Below, in pieces: positions 51,908 through 61,179 of a stretch of DNA of 64,000 bases. The notes beneath the pieces are model-generated. The model worked only from the letters and a program-made list of their open reading frames with translations, was not told the origin of the DNA and did no database searches. The DNA lies in the NCBI RefSeq assembly GCF_042944905.1, contig NZ_CP168496.1, positions 496,001-560,000 of the forward strand, read 5' to 3'. This DNA comes from Psychrobacillus sp042944905. GTDB lineage: Bacteria; Bacillota; Bacilli; Bacillales_A; Planococcaceae. The position numbers were made by a program, and so were the translations under genes. Positions within the stretch are counted from its first letter, which is position 1; every line of letters starts with the position of its first letter.

Positions 51908-52902
51908 TGGAATACACCTCCTCCTTTGCGAACAATGAGAAGAAAGAAAGGCAGTCCCATTATTGCGATGATCGCTGCAACGGGAGTTTCATAAGGAATG
52001 TTTATAGTACGACCAAGTGTGTCAGCTATCAGCATCATAATAGCGCCAACTACAACCGACATTGGAATAATAAATCGATAATCAGTACCAACAACAGCCC
52101 GGACGATATGGGGTACCATTAACCCAACGAATGCCATATTACCGACAATTGCCACAGAAGCTCCAGCAAGTAATATAACTACAATAAAAAGAATCATTTT
52201 AATTTGAGCTGTTTTCTGACCAAGCCCAACAGCAACTTCTTCATTTAGACTTAAAATAGTAAGTTGTCTAGAGAGTAGCAGAGCAACTAATATACCAATA
52301 CTAATAAAAGGACTAATAATTGCTAACTGTTTCCAAGAGGTACCGATTAAACCACCTGCTGTCCACATGGAGACATCTTTTGACACTTTAAAATAAATCC
52401 CAACACCATCCGCAATTGCATATAAAAAAGCAGAAACAGCAGCTCCGGCAAGTACAATTCGTAATGGAGAGAATCCTCCTTTTTTCGCAGCGCTAATGCT
52501 GAAAACCATGATTGCACCTACAGCAGCTCCTATGAAACATGCAATCGTAATGCCTAAATAGTTGGAAACAGGCAGAAGTGCAATCGTAATAGAAAGTGCA
52601 GCATTTGCTCCAGAAGTGAGTCCGAGTAAGCCAGGATCCGCCAAAGGATTGCGCGTTATTCCTTGCATAATAGCTCCTGATACAGCAAGTGCGGCACCAA
52701 CGATAATTGCTGCAACTTCTCGTGGTAAACGAATTTCTCGAAGAATATTGATTTGATCATTCTTCAAATTTGAAAACATTGCTTGCCATAAATCCTGAAT
52801 CGATGTTTGAGCTGCCCCAAATACCATAGCGACGATAAACATAGCGAATAGTAAAACCAAACCGACAATGAACTTTTTACTGAAATGAGCAGAAGATTTC
52901 AT
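51904..52902 (-). CDS. iron-siderophore ABC transporter permease (FecCD), first subunit
   Basis: A 332-residue permease paralogous to its neighbour. LPREVAAIIVGAALAVSGAIMQ, RNPLADPGLLGLTSGANA and GNMAFVGLMVPHIVRAVVG are the family marks. The two permeases form the channel of one importer with the ATPase at 53899 and the lipoprotein at 52962. GAAAGGAACG precedes the ATG. Confidence 0.92.
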   Translation of the reverse strand: MKSSAHFSKKFIVGLVLLFAMFIVAMVFGAAQTSIQDLWQAMFSNLKNDQINILREIRLPREVAAIIVGAALAVSGAIMQGITRNPLADPGLLGLTSGANAALSITIALLPVSNYLGITIACFIGAAVGAIMVFSISAAKKGGFSPLRIVLAGAAVSAFLYAIADGVGIYFKVSKDVSMWTAGGLIGTSWKQLAIISPFISIGILVALLLSRQLTILSLNEEVAVGLGQKTAQIKMILFIVVILLAGASVAIVGNMAFVGLMVPHIVRAVVGTDYRFIIPMSVVVGAIMMLIADTLGRTINIPYETPVAAIIAIMGLPFFLLIVRKGGGVFQ

Positions 52903-52961
52903 ATTACGTTCCTTTCTCCATGAAGAAAGAGGAATTCTTTAATCGAATTCCTCTTCAATCA

Positions 52962-53894
52962 TTACTTACTGTTTAAAAAGTGATCTTTGAAGAAATCAAG
53001 TTGGTAGTCTAATGAAATTGGATCATTAAAATAAAATTCCTTCGCATTTGCTTCAAATACCCGATTATTTTTTACTGCTGGAATGTTTTTGTAAACATCT
53101 GTATCTTGGAAAGAGTTATCTTGATCGGACGCTTTACTGAAAATAACATAGTCACCAGCAAATTGAGGTAGAACTTCTAATGATAATGCATAATATCCAT
53201 CTTTTAATGCCATCTCTTTGACTTTCTCAGGCATTGCTAAGCCCATCGCTTGATAAAGTACTTCTGTTCCGCGTCCCCAGTTATTACCGAATACATATAA
53301 TTGTTTGTCAAAGTTTTCAATTACTGAAACAGTAGCATCTTTGCCAATAACTCCTTTAATCTCTTCTCCCGCAGTTTTAGCGCGTTCTTTAAAGTCATTA
53401 ATCCAATCTTGCGCTACTTTTTCTTTGTTTAAAAGTTTTCCTATTTCTAAATGCTGTGTTAAATAATCTAATTTTCCATAAGTGAATGTAACTGTTGGTG
53501 CAATTTCTTTTAATTTATCTAAGTTTTGTGCAGTAGAAAGACCGATGATTAAATCCGGGTCTAGTTCAATAATCTTTTCTAAGTTATCTTCTGATACTTC
53601 TTCGACATCCGATAAATAGCTATCGTATCGTGGATTTTGTTTAGACCATGAATCTACGCCAACCATTTTAACACCAAGTGCTGCAACGTTCCCAGCAAAT
53701 GAAGATACGACAACTACACGTTTAGGATGTGCAGGTACTTCCACAGGACCTTCTTCTGATTGATAAGTAATTGTTGTTGGCTCTTCTTTTTCTTCCGTTG
53801 CTTTTGAGTCTGTTTTGGAATCCGAAGAATCATTACCGCAAGCACCTAAAATTAGTACAAACAAAAATAAAATGGGCATTAATAGTTTTTTCAT
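52962..53894 (-). CDS. iron-siderophore ABC transporter substrate-binding lipoprotein
   Basis: A 310-residue lipoprotein with lipobox LGAC (Cys19), followed by a Ser/Asp/Lys/Glu-rich linker. The two-lobed periplasmic-binding-protein-2 fold is typical (HPKRVVVVSSFAGNVAALGV, VGVDSW, DPDLIIGLS, LEVLPQFAGDYVIFSKASD). It captures a ferric siderophore or ferric citrate. The start is set at minus-strand 53894 (MKKLLMPILF), because the longer frame runs into the ATPase gene; GGAGAATAAC precedes it. It is the second gene in the unit, 4 bp after the ATPase gene. Confidence 0.92.
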   Translation of the reverse strand: MKKLLMPILFLFVLILGACGNDSSDSKTDSKATEEKEEPTTITYQSEEGPVEVPAHPKRVVVVSSFAGNVAALGVKMVGVDSWSKQNPRYDSYLSDVEEVSEDNLEKIIELDPDLIIGLSTAQNLDKLKEIAPTVTFTYGKLDYLTQHLEIGKLLNKEKVAQDWINDFKERAKTAGEEIKGVIGKDATVSVIENFDKQLYVFGNNWGRGTEVLYQAMGLAMPEKVKEMALKDGYYALSLEVLPQFAGDYVIFSKASDQDNSFQDTDVYKNIPAVKNNRVFEANAKEFYFNDPISLDYQLDFFKDHFLNSK

Positions 53895-53898
53895 CTTG

Positions 53899-54690
53899 TT
53901 ATTCTCCTTTGAGTAAATTGTATGTAATACACATTGGTTTATTTGTTCTTGGATCAACACCGATTTCAGCATTGATATTGAACACATCTTGTAATACTTC
54001 TTGCGTAATAACTTCGTGGCAGGTACCAGCTTTAACGATTTCTCCTGCTTTTAAGGCAATAATATTATCTGCAAAGCGCGCCGCTTGATTGAGATCGTGT
54101 AAAACCATGACAATAGTGCGTTTTTCATCTCGGTTAAGCTTTTGAAGAAGTTCTAGTACTTCTAATTGATGAGCCATATCTAAATAGGTAGTTGGTTCAT
54201 CTAGGAAAATAATTTCCGTTTCTTGAGCGAGAGCCATGGCAATCCAAACTCGCTGACGTTGTCCACCGGATAAGGCATCGACAGGGGAGTATTTAAACTC
54301 AATCGTACCAGTTACTTGGAGTGCCCATTCAATAACTTCAAAATCCTTTTTTGTGAGCCTTCCGAAGCCTGTTTGATAAGGAAATCGACCGTATGATACG
54401 AGCTCACCAACCGTAAGCCCGCTTGCACTATCGGGTGTTTGGGGTAAAATAGCCATCTTCTTTGCTAGTTGTTTCGTATTTTCCTTCGCAACATTTTTTC
54501 CATCGAGCACGACAGAACCAGACTGATGCGAAATGATTCGTGTAATTGCTTTAAGTAAAGTAGATTTACCACAACCATTTGGTCCAATAATCGTAGTAAT
54601 TTTTTGATCAGGTATTTCAACAGACAATTCTTTTACAATTAACCGATCACCATAGCCAATAGACAAATCATCTGTATATAGACGAACCAT
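53899..54690 (-). CDS. iron-siderophore ABC transporter ATP-binding protein
   Basis: A protein of 263 residues from ATG 54690 (behind TATGGAGG). Walker A is GPNGCGKST, the signature LSGGQRQRVW, Walker B EIIFLDEPTTYLD and the H-loop VLHDLNQA. It is of the FecE/FhuC/YusV type. It is the first gene of the operon, so one Fur-controlled promoter probably drives all four genes. Confidence 0.93.
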   Translation of the reverse strand: MVRLYTDDLSIGYGDRLIVKELSVEIPDQKITTIIGPNGCGKSTLLKAITRIISHQSGSVVLDGKNVAKENTKQLAKKMAILPQTPDSASGLTVGELVSYGRFPYQTGFGRLTKKDFEVIEWALQVTGTIEFKYSPVDALSGGQRQRVWIAMALAQETEIIFLDEPTTYLDMAHQLEVLELLQKLNRDEKRTIVMVLHDLNQAARFADNIIALKAGEIVKAGTCHEVITQEVLQDVFNINAEIGVDPRTNKPMCITYNLLKGE

Positions 54691-54727
54691 GTTATAAACC
54701 TCCATACTTATAGTTGCGTAATTAAGT

Positions 54728-54746
54728 GATAACGATTATCATTATC
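54728..54746. promoter_or_regulatory. Fur box in the divergent promoter
   Basis: GATAACGATTATCATTATC agrees with the 19-bp Fur consensus GATAATGATAATCATTATC at 17 positions. It lies between the siderophore importer operon and the YcgT-like reductase gene. One operator could repress both directions when iron is plentiful. Confidence 0.88.
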
Positions 54747-54811
54747 ATATGTAACTATATTTAATTTAATGATTAATGTCAACAATAACTTTTTACAGGA
54801 GACTAAAGAAA

Positions 54812-55852
54812 ATGAAAAATATATTTGATGTGACAATTATTGGTGGAGGACCAGCAGGACTTTACTCCGCTTTCTACAGTGGTTTAAGGGAAATGAAAAC
54901 AAAAATCATTGAATATCAGCCACAATTGGGTGGAAAAATTCATGTTTATCCGGAGAAGATGATTTGGGATGTTGGAGGACAAACGCCAATTTCAGGAGAA
55001 AAGTTAATTGGTCAATTAGTACAACAGGGGTTAACATTTGATCCAGAAGTAGTATTAAATGAGAAAGTAGAATCTATTGCTAAAGATGAGAATGGAATTT
55101 TTGTTTTACATACAGCTTCCGGTGAGAAGCATTATTCCAAAACCATCATAATAGCTGTTGGCAGTGGAATATTAAACCCAACAAAGCTTGAAATAGAAGG
55201 GGCAGAACGATTCGAAGTTGGGAATTTAAATTATACCGTAAAATCATTGCACCGTTTTAAAGGAAAAACAGTCATTATTTCGGGTGGAGGAAATGCCGCG
55301 ATTGACTGGGCTAATGAACTGGAGCCAATTGCTAAAAAAGTATATGTGACATACAGAAAAGATGCCTTGAACGGACATGAAGCACAAGTAACTCAACTAT
55401 TAGAAAGTTCCATAACTTGTTACTTCAATACGACTATTTCAAAACTTATAGCAAGTGAAAATCATGATGTTATTCAACAAGTAGTATTAACAAACCATGA
55501 AACAGGGGAAATATCCTTATTAGATATAGATGAAGTAGTCATCAATCATGGGTATGAGCAAGATGCGGATCTCTTAAAGAATAGTGAAATAGATATTCAA
55601 ATTGCTGAAAACTTTTATGTAGCAGGAACTAGTTTGAGTGAATCTTCCGTTGAGGGTGTGTATGCTGCAGGAGATATTTTACAACATCCGGGTAAGCTGT
55701 ATTTAATTGCAGGTACTTTCCACGATGCTGCAAATGCAGTCAATCAGGCAAAACAATATATTCAACCAGATGCAGATAGTATTGCAATGGTTTCATCTCA
55801 TAATGAAGTCTTTAAGGAAAGAAATAAAGAACTAATCAAACAACTTATTTAG
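54812..55852 (+). CDS. ferredoxin-NADP(+) reductase type 2 (YcgT/YumC-like)
   Basis: A flavoprotein of 346 residues from ATG 54812 (behind ACAGGAGAC). FAD motif: IIGGGPAGLYSAFYSG (8-23). NADPH motif: VIISGGGNAAIDWANEL. C-terminal FAD contact: GVYAAGDILQHPGKLYLIAG. It has no CxxC redox motif, so it is not a thioredoxin reductase. B. subtilis YcgT, in the Fur regulon, is the nearest relative I can name. It probably supplies reduced ferredoxin or flavodoxin, for example to release iron from siderophores. Confidence 0.85.
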   Translation: MKNIFDVTIIGGGPAGLYSAFYSGLREMKTKIIEYQPQLGGKIHVYPEKMIWDVGGQTPISGEKLIGQLVQQGLTFDPEVVLNEKVESIAKDENGIFVLHTASGEKHYSKTIIIAVGSGILNPTKLEIEGAERFEVGNLNYTVKSLHRFKGKTVIISGGGNAAIDWANELEPIAKKVYVTYRKDALNGHEAQVTQLLESSITCYFNTTISKLIASENHDVIQQVVLTNHETGEISLLDIDEVVINHGYEQDADLLKNSEIDIQIAENFYVAGTSLSESSVEGVYAAGDILQHPGKLYLIAGTFHDAANAVNQAKQYIQPDADSIAMVSSHNEVFKERNKELIKQLI

Positions 55853-55856
55853 TAGA

Positions 55857-55887
55857 AAAAAGCTGAGTTACATTGCTCAGCTTTTTA
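55857..55887. terminator. bidirectional terminator
   Basis: The stem AAAAGCTGAG / CTCAGCTTTT with an 8-nt loop lies between two convergent genes. Confidence 0.88.
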
Positions 55888-56907
55888 CCATTTGGCTTTG
55901 TGCTCCTCGATACAGCCTAGTAATTGATGAATTTGTAGTGTAGGACCGTTTTCTAACTGTATTTTTCCATTATAGTAACCTACCATTTGATGAACATTCG
56001 CAGTGACAAGCTTTACATCTGTTTTTGCAATCCTATGGAAGAAGGGAGTAAAAGTTAAATTTACTTCATTTGAAAACTTGGTTTTTATTGTCCAAGGTTT
56101 CATGAAATTATTCGTGTCATAGTTAAATAATACATCCTCATGAATTTTCGTGAGGATGCCATCTACAAAAACAGCATTTTCTGTCATACCTGTTCCATCT
56201 GTCCATTTTCCGCCCAAGTTCAACCCAATTCGTTTGGAACCGACACGTTGGGAAGCAAAACCCCAATTCCATAAAGCTTCTCGTGGCCAAACACCTCTGC
56301 CATAATCGAGTACAGAGAAATTATCTTCGGCTTGAAAAGAATAACGAGCATCTCCAATTTTGACAAAACCAGTAGTTGGCAATAAATGATGCTTCGCTGT
56401 AAATTGAAATTGCGTCCGACTCCATGGAATGACGACGTTGAGTGATTCATCCTCTAAAGGGTGCGAAATATGTAAATCAACATGTAAGAAATCTCCATCA
56501 AAGTTAGGGACGGTAACCATCAGATGAGTTTCATTTTGTAGATATAAAAGTTGAATCGACATTTCTTTTGAATGTAAATGAACGCTCTCTAAAACGTGAG
56601 TAGGCATTTTTACTTTATTGCCCAAAGGAATCGTTACCGTCTTTTCCACGTAACGTTGCGTTTCATAGTTTAAAAAATATACAAAGCAAACTGCTGCATA
56701 ATCTAAGTGACTAATAGTTGCAGAAAAAAGGATTTCATCTCCAAACACACACCAATAATTCCACTTTTTCTTCCGCATATAGTGTCCTTTTAAATTACTT
56801 TCAATGATTGGCTTCTTTGCATATCCAATCGCTTTTGGATTTAAATTGCCTTTTTCATCACAAAGCAAAGTGGGCAATGTAATTTCTTTCTCTGCATGCT
56901 GTGGCAT
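55885..56907 (-). CDS. DUF2804 domain-containing protein
   Basis: A 340-residue soluble protein that fits DUF2804 over its length: KKWNYWCVFGDEILFSATIS, LDYGRGVWPREALWNWGFAS, IGLNLGGKWTDGTGMTENA and TPFFHRIAKTDVKLV. The fold is predicted to be a beta-rich, lipocalin-like barrel. Function is unknown. GAAAGGAAGAAGG precedes the ATG. It is monocistronic. Confidence 0.82.
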   Translation of the reverse strand: MPQHAEKEITLPTLLCDEKGNLNPKAIGYAKKPIIESNLKGHYMRKKKWNYWCVFGDEILFSATISHLDYAAVCFVYFLNYETQRYVEKTVTIPLGNKVKMPTHVLESVHLHSKEMSIQLLYLQNETHLMVTVPNFDGDFLHVDLHISHPLEDESLNVVIPWSRTQFQFTAKHHLLPTTGFVKIGDARYSFQAEDNFSVLDYGRGVWPREALWNWGFASQRVGSKRIGLNLGGKWTDGTGMTENAVFVDGILTKIHEDVLFNYDTNNFMKPWTIKTKFSNEVNLTFTPFFHRIAKTDVKLVTANVHQMVGYYNGKIQLENGPTLQIHQLLGCIEEHKAKW

Positions 56908-57085
56908 TAGCCTTCTTCCTTTCTAAACTAATAAGAAAATATTTTTCTTCCTACTCCGTTTCTTTCTTAACTCCAGCGCTTTTCTCGCTAGATTTTTGTT
57001 TTGATAATAAAATACAATTCATTGAATCAATACTAGCATATATTTTAAACGAAATCATATAAACAAAAGAGAGGGAGGTGGAAAA

Positions 57086-57574
57086 TTGGCAACATATAAC
57101 CGTGCCGCAGCAGTAGCCTATGCACAAAAATGGTGGAATAGTAACAATCCTAAGTTTCCGAAATTCGATGTGGATTGTACCAATTATATTTCACAATGTT
57201 TATTTGCAGGTGGTGCTCCCATGAGAGGGCAGCCGAATAGGGGGAAAGGGTGGTGGCTTGGAAATCACACGTGGAGCTATAGCTGGAGCACTCCACACGG
57301 GTTACGATGGTATTTGGCAAAATCGACAAAGGGGTTACAAGCGACCCAAGTGGATTCTCCAACGCAATTAATACCGGGAGATCTTATTTTTTATGATTTT
57401 GAAGGAGATGGTAGATACGACCACTCGACGATTGTGACCAGTATCAAGGATGGTATGCCATATGTAAATGCACATACAAATAATAGTAGAGATAGGTATT
57501 GGAACTACGAAGACTCTTATGCACATACACCAAAAACAAGCTATATTTTCTTTCAAATAAAAGATAACTTCTAA
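57086..57574 (+). CDS. amidase domain protein (Amidase_6, NlpC/P60-like)
   Basis: A 162-residue single-domain protein. The motif DVDCTNYISQCLFAGG (catalytic Cys31 in DCTNYIS), the Trp-rich segment GWWLGNHTWSYSWSTPHGLR and DHSTIVTSIKDG (catalytic His) are typical of Amidase_6 proteins, often linked to spore or cell-wall hydrolysis. It lacks a signal peptide, so it may act in the mother cell or forespore; this is inference. The TTG start follows GAGGGAGGTGG. Confidence 0.85.
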   Translation: MATYNRAAAVAYAQKWWNSNNPKFPKFDVDCTNYISQCLFAGGAPMRGQPNRGKGWWLGNHTWSYSWSTPHGLRWYLAKSTKGLQATQVDSPTQLIPGDLIFYDFEGDGRYDHSTIVTSIKDGMPYVNAHTNNSRDRYWNYEDSYAHTPKTSYIFFQIKDNF

Positions 57575-57577
57575 AAG

Positions 57578-57620
57578 AAAAAGTGTACCTAAACGAAGAA
57601 TGTTTAGGTACACTTTTTTA
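57578..57620 (+). terminator. strong rho-independent terminator
   Basis: The perfect 17-bp stem AAAAAGTGTACCTAAAC with its complement has a 7-nt loop. Confidence 0.92.
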
Positions 57621-57639
57621 AAATAGAATGCATATACAA

Positions 57640-57694
57640 CTAGTGTCCAAAAACCCACTGTTCATAAGCACTTAAAGGACACTTGCATTTTTCT
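57640..57694. repeat. short right-end fragment of the structured repeat
   Basis: TAGTGTCCAAAAACC then AAGCACTTAAAGGACACTTG, GCATTTTTCT resembles the terminal block of copies I and II. Its outer pair is GTGTCC/GGACAC, where copy II has CGTCC/GGACG. It ends at the stop codon of the DegV-family gene. Confidence 0.6.
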
Positions 57695-57696
57695 CA

Positions 57697-58548
57697 TTAT
57701 TTTACATACCACAGTACTGCTAAGGTTTCTTCACCTGCGTGAACTGCTAAAGACGAACTAATTTCACCAATGGATACTTGCAGGCTCGGTAATTCGAGTT
57801 GAATTGCATTTTTTAAATCCTTCGCTTGCTCTATTGCATTAGCATGCATAATGTATACTAGTTCTACACCTTCGGATTGAACAGATGCTATTACTTTTTG
57901 AATCAGATATTGTATCGCTTTTTTGTGAGATCGAACTTTATCCAGTTCTTGTAATTCACCTTTATTGTTAATTTGAATAATTGGTTTTATTTTTAAAAGA
58001 CTTCCAAGATAGAATTGGGCACTACTTAATCTACCGCCTTTATAAAGCTGAGTTAAGTTGCCGATTAATATGTAGTTACGGAATTTAGTCGCTTCTATTC
58101 TTAAAGACGAAGCAATTTCCTCAAATGATAAACCTTGTCCTTCTAAATGAAACCCTCTTTCTACTAAACCTGTAATTCCAGCAGATAATGAAAGAGAATC
58201 GACACATTCAACATGAACTTTTGCAATTTGAGCGCCATTTAATGAAGAAGACATCGTTCCACTTAAACCGTTGGAAACATGGATAGCAATAATTGACTCA
58301 TACTCTTTGCTTAGTTTAGTATAAAGTTCCACAAATTCACCAGCAGATGGCTGAGATGTTTTTGCTGAATCCGTACCATTTCGAATGCGTTCGTACAATT
58401 GTTCCGAAGTTAAATCTACTCCGTCTATAAATTGTTGTTGACCAAAATGTATATTAAGCGGAATAATATACACATCCGGATGCTCTTTTAGCATCGTATT
58501 CACAAATGCACTGCTATCTATTACCCAAGCTATTTTTCTCTTATTCAT
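57697..58548 (-). CDS. DegV family (fatty-acid-binding FakB-like) protein
   Basis: A protein of 284 residues from ATG 58548. The frame is open 45 codons upstream, but that part is AT-rich and unlike the family. WVIDSSAFV at the start, VYIIPLNIHFGQQQFIDGVD, TSQPSAGEF and HVSNGLSGTMSSSL (the fatty-acid carboxyl-binding Ser/Thr loops) are DegV motifs, with GGRLSSAQ later. FakB proteins present a fatty acid to the kinase FakA for phosphorylation. The neighbour is plsY, which uses acyl-phosphate, so both act in one lipid pathway. Confidence 0.87.
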   Translation of the reverse strand: MNKRKIAWVIDSSAFVNTMLKEHPDVYIIPLNIHFGQQQFIDGVDLTSEQLYERIRNGTDSAKTSQPSAGEFVELYTKLSKEYESIIAIHVSNGLSGTMSSSLNGAQIAKVHVECVDSLSLSAGITGLVERGFHLEGQGLSFEEIASSLRIEATKFRNYILIGNLTQLYKGGRLSSAQFYLGSLLKIKPIIQINNKGELQELDKVRSHKKAIQYLIQKVIASVQSEGVELVYIMHANAIEQAKDLKNAIQLELPSLQVSIGEISSSLAVHAGEETLAVLWYVK

Positions 58549-58654
58549 ACTAAACACCCTATTCAATAAATTATTTATTTTATAATAATTATAGCATATT
58601 GAGCTATAGGATACTTTATAACTATGGTCAAAATTACTATATTTTATATAATGA

Positions 58655-59227
58655 TTAGGACTGCTTTTTCCACCATCTTGCATGCCATGATTCCGCTAAA
58701 TCATGGCGATGACGAACGAGAATGACTATGATTGCAACGGAAAGAGGCCATGCACTGTAAAAGGCAGGATTTATCCAACATATGAAAGCATACGAAAGAA
58801 AAGCCAAGAGCATACTTAATGTAGCACTTCTAATCATTACGAGTAAAACGACAAAAAATGCTGCCAAAATTCCAAATAACATTGGATTATATACAAGTGC
58901 TACACCGATAAAAGTAGCTATTCCTTTACCGCCTTTGAACTTCAGCCAAAACGGATAAAGATGGCCTAATATGACTAGAAGTCCACCTGTTGCAATAATA
59001 GTTAAAGAAAAATTATAATAAAAGCCTATATATATAACAAGGATCCCTTTTAGTGCATCACCTAAAAAAGTTACAAAGAATGCAGACTTCCCAAGAACTG
59101 CACCAGCATTTCTTGCCCCTAAATTTCCACTGCGTATCGTGCGTAGATCGGTTTTTTTCCATTTACCTACCCACCAAGCAGTAAGAAAAGTACCGATAAA
59201 ATAACTAATTATCCAATATAAATACAT
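58655..59227 (-). CDS. plsY: glycerol-3-phosphate acyltransferase PlsY
   Basis: A protein of 190 residues from ATG 59227, behind GATGGGGTG, with five TM segments. PlsY motifs: RSGNLGARNAG (motif 1, usually GSGNxGAxN), GHLYPFWLKFKGGKGIAT (motif 2) and a third near LVRHRHDL. It transfers an acyl group from acyl-phosphate to glycerol-3-phosphate, the first acylation of phospholipid synthesis. It may be a second paralogue beside a housekeeping PlsY elsewhere. The upstream gene on the other strand starts 50 bp away. Confidence 0.88.
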   Translation of the reverse strand: MYLYWIISYFIGTFLTAWWVGKWKKTDLRTIRSGNLGARNAGAVLGKSAFFVTFLGDALKGILVIYIGFYYNFSLTIIATGGLLVILGHLYPFWLKFKGGKGIATFIGVALVYNPMLFGILAAFFVVLLVMIRSATLSMLLAFLSYAFICWINPAFYSAWPLSVAIIVILVRHRHDLAESWHARWWKKQS

Positions 59228-59277
59228 TACATCACCCCATCGAGTTTGATTGTGAGAGTAGAGAAAGGTTGCCAAGT

Positions 59278-61095
59278 ATGAAAATACGATTATTACTATT
59301 ATTTTTCCCTTTATTATTTATACTAGCATCCTGTTATACAAATACCGATACTCATCCATCTGCAAAAGATGGAGAGTTGGTCTTAAGTAGAGAAGATTTC
59401 ACAAGTCCGGAGTTAATCCAATTGAACGGGGAGTGGAAATTTTTTTGGGAGGAATTAGTAACGGAAAATGAAATTAAGGAAAGGATACAACAAAAAAACC
59501 AGGCAAATATGATAATACCATCCAGTTGGGAAGATAAAGTAGGGACTTCTTTTGGATACGGAACATACTATTTAAAAGTGATAATACCAGAAGAAGTAGT
59601 AGGCAATACTTTGGCCATTACAACGACCAACCAGAATACATCATACACACTTTCAATAAATGGTGTAAGAGTTGCTTCCAATGGTTATGTTGGGACTAGT
59701 TTCAGTACGACTGAACCAGTATATTCAAATCGTTTAGTATATTTTACACCGAGGAATAAAGAGATAAATATCGTTTTACATATTTCGAATTTTAGCAATC
59801 CGACAGGTGGAGCAACTAAGCCAATTTATTTAGGAAGTTCTGATCAAGTAACAAGAACCTATGATAATGCGTTAGCTTATACAATGTTTATTATTGGTTC
59901 CATTTTAGTTATGGGGATTTACGAACTATTTATTTTCTTTTTTAGAAGAAAGGAGAAAGTATTTGCTTATTTTGGTCTAATTAGTATTTTCATTTCGTTA
60001 TATTCCATATTAAAGCCACCTTATTATTTTAACTATTTTTTCCCTATGATTCCTTGGATATGGGTAAATAAACTAGAAATTATTTGTATATATGTTCTCT
60101 TTTTGTTGTATTTATATTTAGTGCGAACAATGTACCCCAAGGAAATGAAGAAAACACCTGTCGTTATTGGAATAAGCGTTTCCATTGGTGCAATTATGGT
60201 CACCTTATTTACAAAGCCGATATTTTATCAACCACTATTAAATTACTTTTTCGTAATTGTTGCTCTATTTATGATTTACATTTTATATGCGCTCATTTTA
60301 GCATATAAAAGAAATAGACCAACTATTTTTGTAAATCTCTTAGCGAATTTAATATTTTTTGGATCGGTTATAAATGATGTATTATTGTCTCTAAATTGGA
60401 TTCATTCCATTCCGTTTACAACTATTGGCTTCTTTTTATATGTACTCATACAGTCCATCAATTTAAGTAAAGAGTATGCTCGTAAATTTGAAGAAGCAGA
60501 GAATTTGTCTATTGATTTACAGCAGTTGAATGAAACTTTAGATGAAAAAATTAAAGAAAGAACAAAAGAACTGAAACAAAAGAATGGAGAATTGAAAAAG
60601 TTGACCCAAGTGGATGGTATGACTGGAATTTATAATAGAAGATACTTCAATGAAAATTTAGGCAAATATTTTAATGAAGCAATTTCTTCTAATAATCATT
60701 TGTCCATGCTAATGATTGATGTAGATAATTTTAAAACATATAACGACAACAAAGGACATGTTGCAGGGGACGAATTACTAATTAAATACTCCCGACTTTT
60801 GCGCGGGATGTGCAATGATAACACGTTTGTTGCAAGGTATGGTGGAGAAGAATTTGCAATAGTTTTACCATATGTTTCAATACAAGAAGCTGCTGGATTT
60901 GCAGAAAACCTACGTTTATTAATAGAAGAACAAAAGAACTCAGCTAATATTGACGATAATTATGTCACAATTAGTATTGGGGTATCATCGACGGAGAATC
61001 ATGCATTTAAACAAAAAGAAGAACTAATTGAGCGAGCGGATTATGCACTTTATGAATCGAAGAAAAATGGAAAAAATCGTGTAACGGTATTATGA
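59278..61095 (+). CDS. 7TMR-DISM diguanylate cyclase with lipoprotein-like signal
   Basis: A protein of 605 residues. The N-terminus MKIRLLLLFFPLLF ILASC carries a lipobox (LASC, Cys19). An extracellular beta-sandwich of the 7TMR-DISM type follows (about 35-195; LNGEWKFFWEELV, GTYYLKVIIP), then seven TM segments (about 200-395) and a coiled coil (about 405-445). The GGDEF domain carries DGMTGIYNRRYFNE and the intact signature RYGGEEF. No RxxD inhibitory site precedes the signature. It likely makes c-di-GMP in response to a sugar-like ligand. The start at 59278 is chosen over a TTG at 59269 by spacing to GAAAGG. Confidence 0.88.
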   Translation: MKIRLLLLFFPLLFILASCYTNTDTHPSAKDGELVLSREDFTSPELIQLNGEWKFFWEELVTENEIKERIQQKNQANMIIPSSWEDKVGTSFGYGTYYLKVIIPEEVVGNTLAITTTNQNTSYTLSINGVRVASNGYVGTSFSTTEPVYSNRLVYFTPRNKEINIVLHISNFSNPTGGATKPIYLGSSDQVTRTYDNALAYTMFIIGSILVMGIYELFIFFFRRKEKVFAYFGLISIFISLYSILKPPYYFNYFFPMIPWIWVNKLEIICIYVLFLLYLYLVRTMYPKEMKKTPVVIGISVSIGAIMVTLFTKPIFYQPLLNYFFVIVALFMIYILYALILAYKRNRPTIFVNLLANLIFFGSVINDVLLSLNWIHSIPFTTIGFFLYVLIQSINLSKEYARKFEEAENLSIDLQQLNETLDEKIKERTKELKQKNGELKKLTQVDGMTGIYNRRYFNENLGKYFNEAISSNNHLSMLMIDVDNFKTYNDNKGHVAGDELLIKYSRLLRGMCNDNTFVARYGGEEFAIVLPYVSIQEAAGFAENLRLLIEEQKNSANIDDNYVTISIGVSSTENHAFKQKEELIERADYALYESKKNGKNRVTVL

Positions 61096-61179
61096 GAAAA
61101 GCAAGTCTTTTATTAGTATGAATTAATTGGTATGATGTACATAATCATACACGTTTATTAAAAGGGAGTTTTTCAAAAT

